From assembly GCA_016198545.1 (NCBI GenBank), contig JACQIJ010000087.1, forward strand, positions 1 to 34,656: a stretch of 34,656 bases of DNA, in the 5' to 3' direction. Below, piece by piece: positions 30,221 to 34,656 of this stretch. The notes beneath the pieces were generated by a model. It ran no database searches. It saw only the letters and a program-made list of their open reading frames with translations, and was not told the origin of the DNA. Source of the DNA: Pseudomonadota bacterium (GTDB taxonomy: Bacteria; Pseudomonadota; Alphaproteobacteria; Micavibrionales; Micavibrionaceae). The position numbers and the translations under genes are program-made. The stretch's first letter is position 1, and each line of letters begins with the position of its first letter.

Positions 30221-30595
30221 GATCCCCCGTTCAGGTGTCGAAATATCGAACACCATGAATTTAGACTCATTATGTTTATAGTGTGGGGATTATTTTATAA
30301 GAACATTACGAGAACGCAAGCGAAAAGCAACGTACAGGCGTGGAGAAGAGAAAATACGGCCTAATAACACACCGAGGTATGACAACGGCTTATATAAGCA
30401 TTTCCTATCTTTTCGGCAGTGATCCTGCTATCATTGGAAATAGGAATCGTATGCCTCGGCTCGGAACGACCGAAAAGACGATAAGACTTCAGACTACTGC
30501 CTACAGCAACCTTCGTGAAACCGCTGGCACAGGTAGTTTTTAAACGTTCCCGAACTGCCGGACTTAAGCCCAGCCTTTAACGAAAGGATTGCATC
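30221..30595. other. Divergent intergenic region between QueC-like unit and unknown gene
   Basis: This 375-base AT-rich stretch lies between the divergent starts of the QueC-partner gene (reverse) and the 230-aa gene (forward). The left part has TATAAA- and TAAAAT-like elements near 30270-30305 that could be reverse-strand -10 boxes. The right part holds a hairpin with a T-run (30493-30541) on the forward strand, upstream of the forward gene. A 67-codon forward frame (30340-30543) covers that hairpin but has no family resemblance. Confidence 0.5.
30493..30541 (+). terminator. Terminator-like hairpin in the leader of the 230-aa gene
   Basis: ACTAC (30493-30497) pairs with GTAGT (30533-30537). 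Inner TGCC/GGCA and AGC/GCT pairs extend an interrupted stem, and TTTTT follows (30537-30541). It lies 55 bases before the forward gene, so it could be an attenuator for that gene or the 3' end of a short RNA made from the leader. The stem is interrupted; confidence is low. Confidence 0.35.
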
Positions 30596-31288
30596 ATGCA
30601 AGCCGATATCTCGAAAATGTGCGCGGATTTTCTCCGTGCCTACGTTCTATCCGAAACGAATGAAAACCTGAAGGCGACCCATGCGCGGGAGCTGACGGCG
30701 GCGTTCTTCGGATATAAAAGTCACGCGGCGTTGTTGGCGGAGAAGAAACATCCTCTCCATCAACTGGAGAAAGCGGCCATTCTTGTGCCAGACATCGCGT
30801 TGATGGATGCGCGGCGCGGGAAACTGGAGGGGCTTCCTCCGCACCTGCCGGATTCTAAAATGATCGCTCGGAAAATTGTAGATTTTTTGGATCGCGAGTC
30901 TCTTTTCACAGGTACGGTCTGGTGGGTCTATGACACGCTGGAAAATTACATCATCGAGGAATTTCTACCCGAATACGACTACGCTGTCATGGACGATTTG
31001 TCGGGGCAGATGGCCGAGACAAATGCGCTGTTCGACGAGACTTATTATGAGGAGGCTATAGTCGATGAAGATGATGATGGCATCCTTGTTTCTGTCACAG
31101 GGCAATGCAACGGTACGAGCGACCAAGACAAGCCGTTCAGCGGTGACCAGATCGACCTGACTGTCACTGTTGAAATGTCGCGTGCCGCTGGGCGGAATGC
31201 GTATTTCAAGCCCCACATAAAAGCCGACGGCGCAGTCAACTGGGATTGGGCGGATGTGGATGAACCCCAGCTTGAACGGGGGGCGTGA
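30596..31288 (+). CDS. Unknown 230-aa protein with a 'GYKSHAALLAE' N-terminal domain
   Basis: The protein starts MQADISKMCADFLRAYVLSE after AAGGATT. Its first ~60 residues carry ARELTAAFFGYKSHAALLAE, a small helical domain I have seen at the N-terminus of plasmid- and island-borne proteins ('glyoxalase-related' type annotations); I do not know a function. The middle reads DFLDRESLFTGTVWWVYDTL and is acidic (EEAIVDEDDDGILVSV), and the C-terminus is beta-rich (QIDLTVTVEMSRAAGRNAYF). It has no signal peptide or membrane segment. It stands alone on the forward strand between the QueC-like unit and the Fic gene, in the cargo zone. Confidence 0.6.
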   Translation: MQADISKMCADFLRAYVLSETNENLKATHARELTAAFFGYKSHAALLAEKKHPLHQLEKAAILVPDIALMDARRGKLEGLPPHLPDSKMIARKIVDFLDRESLFTGTVWWVYDTLENYIIEEFLPEYDYAVMDDLSGQMAETNALFDETYYEEAIVDEDDDGILVSVTGQCNGTSDQDKPFSGDQIDLTVTVEMSRAAGRNAYFKPHIKADGAVNWDWADVDEPQLERGA

Positions 31289-31306
31289 TGTTTGCTTATA
31301 TAGACG

Positions 31307-32356
31307 CTAAGGCAGTGAATACCACGCCCCACGGCCAGAGCCGTGCATCACCAGATGCCCTTTTTCGAGCAGCTGGCGGAAGTGTTCCTTCAGGGTGTTA
31401 CGGCTAACGCCGGTAAGCTTGACCATCTCGCCAATCGTCACGCGGCCATGCTCCCGCGCCTGTTCCAGGATACTCACCGACAGCTCCGGTAGCGCCGACA
31501 GGACGAGTTTTTCTCTCTCCATCTTTTTGGCGAGGCGCCGCATCTGGCTTTGAAGGGCGCGCAGGAAGAACAAGATCCACGGCTGCCAGTTGGGAGCCTC
31601 AGTCCTGATCGATCCTTGCGTCTGGCGCAGGGCAAGGTAATAGTTTTCCTTGTTCTGCTCGACCACGCTTTCGAGCGAACTGTAAGGAACATAGGCGTAT
31701 CCGGCACGCAGCAATAGCAGCGTTGTCAGGATGCGGCTCAAGCGGCCATTGCCGTCCTGGAAGGGATGGATCTCAAGAAAAATTACGATGAAGATGGCGA
31801 CGACGAGCAAGGGATGCAGCGCCTTTGTCTCCAGCGTCGCGTTCGCCCATGCGACTAGCTCCGTCATCAGGCGCGGTGTATCGAAGGGCGTGGCCGTCTC
31901 AAAGACGATCCCGATCTGGTTGCCGTCCTCGTCAAAGGCCGCGACGCTGTTGGATGAGGTTTTATAATCCCCTCGGTGGCGTGAATCCTTTTCGCTGTAT
32001 TTTAAAAGATCACGATGCAGCTGCTTGATATGATTTTCCGTCAGCGTGATATCTGCCCATGACTGGAAGATCAGCTCCATCGCCTCAGCGTAACCGGCGA
32101 CTTCCTGTTCATCCCGCGTTTCAAAGGATTTGATCTGGAGGTTGGACAGCAGGCGCTCGACATCGCGGTCCGACAGCTTGCTGCCCTCAATGCGGGTTGA
32201 CGAGCCGATGCTTTCAATGGTGGCCACGCGGCGCAGGGCCGACAGACGCTCCGGTGCCAAAGTCCCCAGTGCGCGCCACGCCCCTTTGAACTCGTCGATC
32301 TCAGAGACAAGGGCGAGGACGTCCTGGGTGATTTTTACGGTATCGGTCTTTATCAT
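31307..32356 (-). CDS. Fic-family AMP-transferase with C-terminal winged helix
   Basis: The start at 32356 (MIKTDTVKITQD) gives 349 aa; the frame is open 18 codons further but those codons lie inside the repeated operator-like element. The Fic catalytic motif is complete: HPFQDGNGRLSR (197-208). The inhibitory motif SSTRIEG (52-58; Ser53, Glu57) lies N-terminal, making this a class II, self-inhibited Fic. The C-terminal ~60 residues form a winged helix (GRVTIGEMVKLTGVSRNTLK, HFRQLLEKGHLVMHGSGR), the common Fic/DUF4172-like layout. Such proteins transfer AMP to target proteins; the target here is unknown. It is convergent with the 230-aa gene. Confidence 0.9.
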   Translation of the reverse strand: MIKTDTVKITQDVLALVSEIDEFKGAWRALGTLAPERLSALRRVATIESIGSSTRIEGSKLSDRDVERLLSNLQIKSFETRDEQEVAGYAEAMELIFQSWADITLTENHIKQLHRDLLKYSEKDSRHRGDYKTSSNSVAAFDEDGNQIGIVFETATPFDTPRLMTELVAWANATLETKALHPLLVVAIFIVIFLEIHPFQDGNGRLSRILTTLLLLRAGYAYVPYSSLESVVEQNKENYYLALRQTQGSIRTEAPNWQPWILFFLRALQSQMRRLAKKMEREKLVLSALPELSVSILEQAREHGRVTIGEMVKLTGVSRNTLKEHFRQLLEKGHLVMHGSGRGAWYSLP

Positions 32357-32369
32357 ACACCCGATAATA

Positions 32370-32422
32370 CACCCATTTGCACCCAATAGGCCAGCCAAAA
32401 AACCACCCATTTACACCCAATA
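32370..32422. repeat. Direct repeat upstream of the Fic gene (operator-like)
   Basis: CACCCATTTGCACCCAATA (32370-32388) and CACCCATTTACACCCAATA (32404-32422) match at 18 of 19 positions and are 34 bases apart. A further CACCC lies at 32358-32362. The five CACCC cores are spaced 12, 10, 24 and 10 bases, close to one or two helical turns, as for a protein binding one DNA face. A 12-bp palindrome TAATCATGATTA (32421-32432) follows. The site overlaps the promoter-proximal leader of the Fic gene, so autoregulation by its winged helix is possible. Confidence 0.65.
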
Positions 32423-32458
32423 ATCATGATTATGATACTCATGGGTTCGCTCATTTTT

Positions 32459-32479
32459 TAGTACACAGGTAGTACACAG
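32459..32479. repeat. Tandem 10-bp repeat beside the tRNA (candidate integrase arm sites)
   Basis: TAGTACACAG occurs twice (32459-32468 and 32470-32479) with one base between. It lies 66 bases from the tRNA 3' end on the phage side. Short direct repeats at this distance from an attachment site are typical of integrase arm-binding sites. No core repeat of the tRNA 3' end is found elsewhere in the window, so the far att site must lie to the left. Confidence 0.45.
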
Positions 32480-32544
32480 ACGATTATCATCGCCTTGACG
32501 GCGACGACAATACGTCAGATTTTCCTGATATTTCAAAGAGATGT

Positions 32545-32621
<77 letters not shown>

Positions 32622-32662
32622 TCAATGTGGCAGTCTTTACGGAAGACTGAAAAGAGACATGG

Positions 32663-32691
32663 GTTATAAACCCGCCGGGTCAATAAATCAA
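32663..32691 (-). promoter_or_regulatory. Sigma-70 promoter for tRNA-fMet
   Basis: On the reverse strand, -35 TTGATT (32691-32686) and -10 TATAAC (32668-32663) are separated by 17 bases, with a G/C-rich stretch between. The -10 lies 42 bases before the mature tRNA 5' end, leaving a short leader for RNase P to remove. Confidence 0.7.
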
Positions 32692-32732
32692 CCCCAATCG
32701 TGGCAAACGTCTGAATCTCTTTATTTAAAGAT

Positions 32733-33743
32733 TTAAAGGTGCTTTTTGACAAGCAGTTCAGCCAGTTGCACGGCGTTCAGGGCCGCGCCCTTGCGCAGGT
32801 TGTCGGAGGCGCACCAGAAATTAATCCCGTTTTCCACGCTGGGGTCCTCGCGCAGGCGCGAGACGAACACATCGTCTTCGCCGGCGATTTCGGCGGGGGT
32901 GACGTATTCCATTTCGCTTTCGCGGTCGATTAGCGTCACGCCGGACGCATCGCGTAGCGCACGCTTGGCCTGGGCCGCGGAAATTTCGTTTTCGAATTCG
33001 ACATTCACGAATTCGGAGTGACCCACGAAAACGGGAACACGGCAGCATGACGCGCTGATCCTGATAGAGGGATCGAGAATTTTTTTTGTTTCCGCGACCA
33101 TCTTCCATTCTTCTTTTGTCATGCCGTCGTCCATGAAGTCGTCGATTTGCGGGATGATGTTGAAGGCGATCTGCTTCGTGAATATTTCGGGGCGCGGCGT
33201 TTCATTTGTATAGATGCCCCGCGTCTGGGAGAACAATTCATCCATCGCCTCTTTTCCGGCGCCGGAGGTTGATTGATATGTGCAGACGACAATGCGTTTT
33301 ATGCGCGCGATGTCATGAAGGGGCTTCAGGGCGACGACCATCTGTATGGTCGAGCAGTTCGGGTTGGCCACGATATTGCGTTTTGAAAAATCAGCCAGTG
33401 CCGCGGGATTGACTTCCGGCACGACCAGCGGCACATCGGGATCCATGCGGAAATGGCTTGTGTTGTCGATGACGACTGCGCCCGCCTTTGCTGCTGCTGG
33501 GGCGTATTCGGCGGAGATTTTCGCGCCGGGCGAGGACAGGACGATATCGATGCCCTTGAAATTGAATTTCGCGAGGTCGTGAACTTTCAGATTGCGGTCG
33601 CCGAACGACACTTCCTGCCCTGCTGAGCGCGCCGATGCCAGCGCCACGACATCGTCCGCCGGAAAACTGCGCTCGTTCAGTATGTCGAGCATTGCGCGCC
33701 CGACCGCCCCCGTCGCGCCGACTACTGCTATTTTGTATCCCAT
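32733..33743 (-). CDS. asd: Aspartate-semialdehyde dehydrogenase
   Basis: The start at 33743 (MGYKIAVVGATGAVGRAMLD) has GAGG 7 bases upstream and gives 336 aa, the usual length. The NADP-binding GATGAVG (9-15) is at the N-terminus. The catalytic Cys130 lies in NPNCSTIQM, and the active-site His242 in VFVGHSEF follows the substrate-binding Arg in ASCCRVPVFV. The enzyme reduces aspartyl phosphate to aspartate semialdehyde, feeding lysine/diaminopimelate, threonine and methionine synthesis. It is a core host gene and places the chromosome beyond the phage. It is read from a promoter shared with the divergent kinase region. Confidence 0.97.
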   Translation of the reverse strand: MGYKIAVVGATGAVGRAMLDILNERSFPADDVVALASARSAGQEVSFGDRNLKVHDLAKFNFKGIDIVLSSPGAKISAEYAPAAAKAGAVVIDNTSHFRMDPDVPLVVPEVNPAALADFSKRNIVANPNCSTIQMVVALKPLHDIARIKRIVVCTYQSTSGAGKEAMDELFSQTRGIYTNETPRPEIFTKQIAFNIIPQIDDFMDDGMTKEEWKMVAETKKILDPSIRISASCCRVPVFVGHSEFVNVEFENEISAAQAKRALRDASGVTLIDRESEMEYVTPAEIAGEDDVFVSRLREDPSVENGINFWCASDNLRKGAALNAVQLAELLVKKHL

Positions 33744-33773
33744 TTGCAACCTCAATCAGGTGGTGTAAGACCC

Positions 33774-33804
33774 GATATATCTGTGTTAGGATACGGTCTG
33801 TCAA
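33774..33804 (-). promoter_or_regulatory. Candidate promoter of asd
   Basis: A perfect -35 TTGACA (33804-33799, reverse strand) is followed by an AT-rich ATATATC. TATATC (33779-33774) at a 19-base spacing or ATATAT at 18 bases could serve as the -10. It lies about 30-60 bases before the asd start, between the divergent asd and kinase genes. Confidence 0.5.
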
Positions 33805-33823
33805 GATCCGGTGGTTTTTTTCG

Positions 33824-34656
33824 ATGGATATCCGCGCTTTTTACGATCAGTGCCCTGTCGGCGTATGCGTCATTCTGCGCGACCGGAAGCGCATGGATAT
33901 TTTGTACGCCAATGCGGCCGTCAGAAATATTCTGAAAAATAAAAATGATTTGGAAGGCAGTCCTTTTACGCAGGCATGGCCGGGAAAGGATGCGGAAGCT
34001 CTTGCGCGAAAACTGCAGGGAACAGGCGGCGTGCGCGACTGTTCGCTTCCTACGCCCTGCGGCGGGCGGTGGGTAAAGCTGACTGTTGAGGAAGGCGATT
34101 TCGAGGGCAAAAACGCATGGATTCTCTGGGCCACCGATATCTCCGCCAGCAAGGAGGCCGAAGAAAGATTGCGCGCCGCCGTGGCCGAGGCCGATGCGGC
34201 TGCGGAAATGAAGGCGAATTTTCTGGCCACGATGAGCCATGAAATCCGCACGCCTATGCAATCCGTATACGGGTTGCTGGAACTGATAGGAGAAGAAAAG
34301 CCGGATGTAAAAATAAAAACCATGATCGATATCGCCAAGACATCAGCCAGCGGATTGCTTGAGATACTCGATGACATTCTTGATTTTGCGAAAATCGATG
34401 CGAACAAGATGGAGCTTGATGCGTTTGAAGTGCCTGTCCGTACGTTGGTGCGCGGGATTAACGAAGCGCTGGCGGTGAAGGTTTACGGGAGGGGTGTGCA
34501 GCTTCTCGACGATATTGATAAAGATGTCCCTTTCGTCGTTATCGGCGATCCGAAACGCCTGCGCCAGATATTGATGAACCTGACCGGAAATGCGCTCAAG
34601 TTCACTCATGAAGGCAAGGTTACAATTCACGTTCGCAAGGGAGGCAAGCATATAGC
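33824..34656 (+). CDS. Hybrid-type sensor histidine kinase (3' part missing)
   Basis: The gene runs off the right end; 277 residues are visible. Residues 1-105 look like a PAS-type sensor domain (FYDQCPVGVCVILRDRKRMD, ILYANAAVRNILKNK, WVKLTVEEGDFEGKNAWILW). A coiled linker (ASKEAEERLRAAVAEADAAA) leads to the HisKA H-box FLATMSHEIRTPM with phospho-acceptor His139, followed by the dimerisation helix and an ATPase N-box GDPKRLRQILMNLTGNALKF. No membrane segment is seen, so it is cytosolic. The MSHEIRTPM form is typical of hybrid kinases, so a receiver domain may lie beyond the window. The ribosome site is weak. Confidence 0.9.
   Translation, partial: MDIRAFYDQCPVGVCVILRDRKRMDILYANAAVRNILKNKNDLEGSPFTQAWPGKDAEALARKLQGTGGVRDCSLPTPCGGRWVKLTVEEGDFEGKNAWILWATDISASKEAEERLRAAVAEADAAAEMKANFLATMSHEIRTPMQSVYGLLELIGEEKPDVKIKTMIDIAKTSASGLLEILDDILDFAKIDANKMELDAFEVPVRTLVRGINEALAVKVYGRGVQLLDDIDKDVPFVVIGDPKRLRQILMNLTGNALKFTHEGKVTIHVRKGGKHI

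Noticed and set aside
27544..30256. A complete QatABCD system
   Set aside because: Only a QatC-like gene and one small partner are present. No P-loop ATPase (QatA) or TatD nuclease (QatD) is found next to them, and the partner is not recognisably QatB beyond its Met-Gly start.
30340..30543. 67-codon forward frame in the QueC/unknown-gene leader
   Set aside because: No ribosome site or family resemblance, and it covers a hairpin with a T-run; the region is better read as a leader.
33752..34407. Reverse-strand frames over the histidine kinase
   Set aside because: They are antisense to a clear kinase with H-box and N-box motifs and have no family resemblance.

Overview
The window is mostly an integrated tailed phage (a siphovirus-type prophage) sitting against a chromosomal initiator tRNA in an alphaproteobacterium. 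The host class is inferred from two things: the prophage families (DUF6362, DUF6441, DUF3489, and a Mu gpT-like capsid beside lambda-like terminase and portal) and the flanking genes (a proteobacterial-type asd and a hybrid-type histidine kinase). Both window ends cut through genes. No integrase, CI-like repressor or lysis gene is visible; the left phage end lies outside the window.

Layout from right to left, the direction in which most phage genes are read. (1) 32.5-34.7 kb is host chromosome: a histidine kinase running off the right end, asd, and tRNA-fMet. The tRNA's 3' end faces the phage, as expected for an attachment site, and a tandem 10-bp repeat lies just beside it. (2) 27.5-32.4 kb is cargo. 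It holds a Fic protein behind a repeated operator-like element, an unrecognised 230-aa gene, and a two-gene unit: a QueC/QatC-like enzyme fused to an OmpR-type winged helix, plus a partner protein beginning Met-Gly-His. The unit resembles part of a Qat defence system but lacks QatA and QatD; it is the best candidate here for an undescribed system. (3) 21.5-27.4 kb is the early/replication operon: AlpA-like DNA-binding protein, PD-(D/E)XK nuclease, unknown protein, primase-helicase, a protein with an SSB-like C-terminal tip, RuvC-like resolvase, a small protein and DUF6362. A dense GAAAC repeat cluster follows the primase-helicase gene.

(4) 18.5-21.1 kb holds the small terminase and two DNA methyltransferases, behind a 378-bp control region with a perfect palindrome. 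(5) 17.3-18.4 kb is a three-gene forward-strand cassette including a DUF3489 protein. (6) 8.2-17.2 kb is the packaging and head module: large terminase, gpW-like joiner, portal, S49 protease with a nested scaffold start, decoration protein, gpT-like capsid and connector proteins. (7) 1-7.6 kb is the tail module: tail tube, assembly chaperone with a canonical A AAA AAC minus-one frameshift, tape measure, and tail-tip proteins that include a duplicated pair.

The late operon is interrupted twice by single forward-strand genes (a GIY-YIG nuclease and a DUF3085-like protein). Both end exactly at the stop codon of an opposing gene and both have a reverse-strand intrinsic terminator on their 5' side. 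They look like separately acquired 'moron' cassettes.
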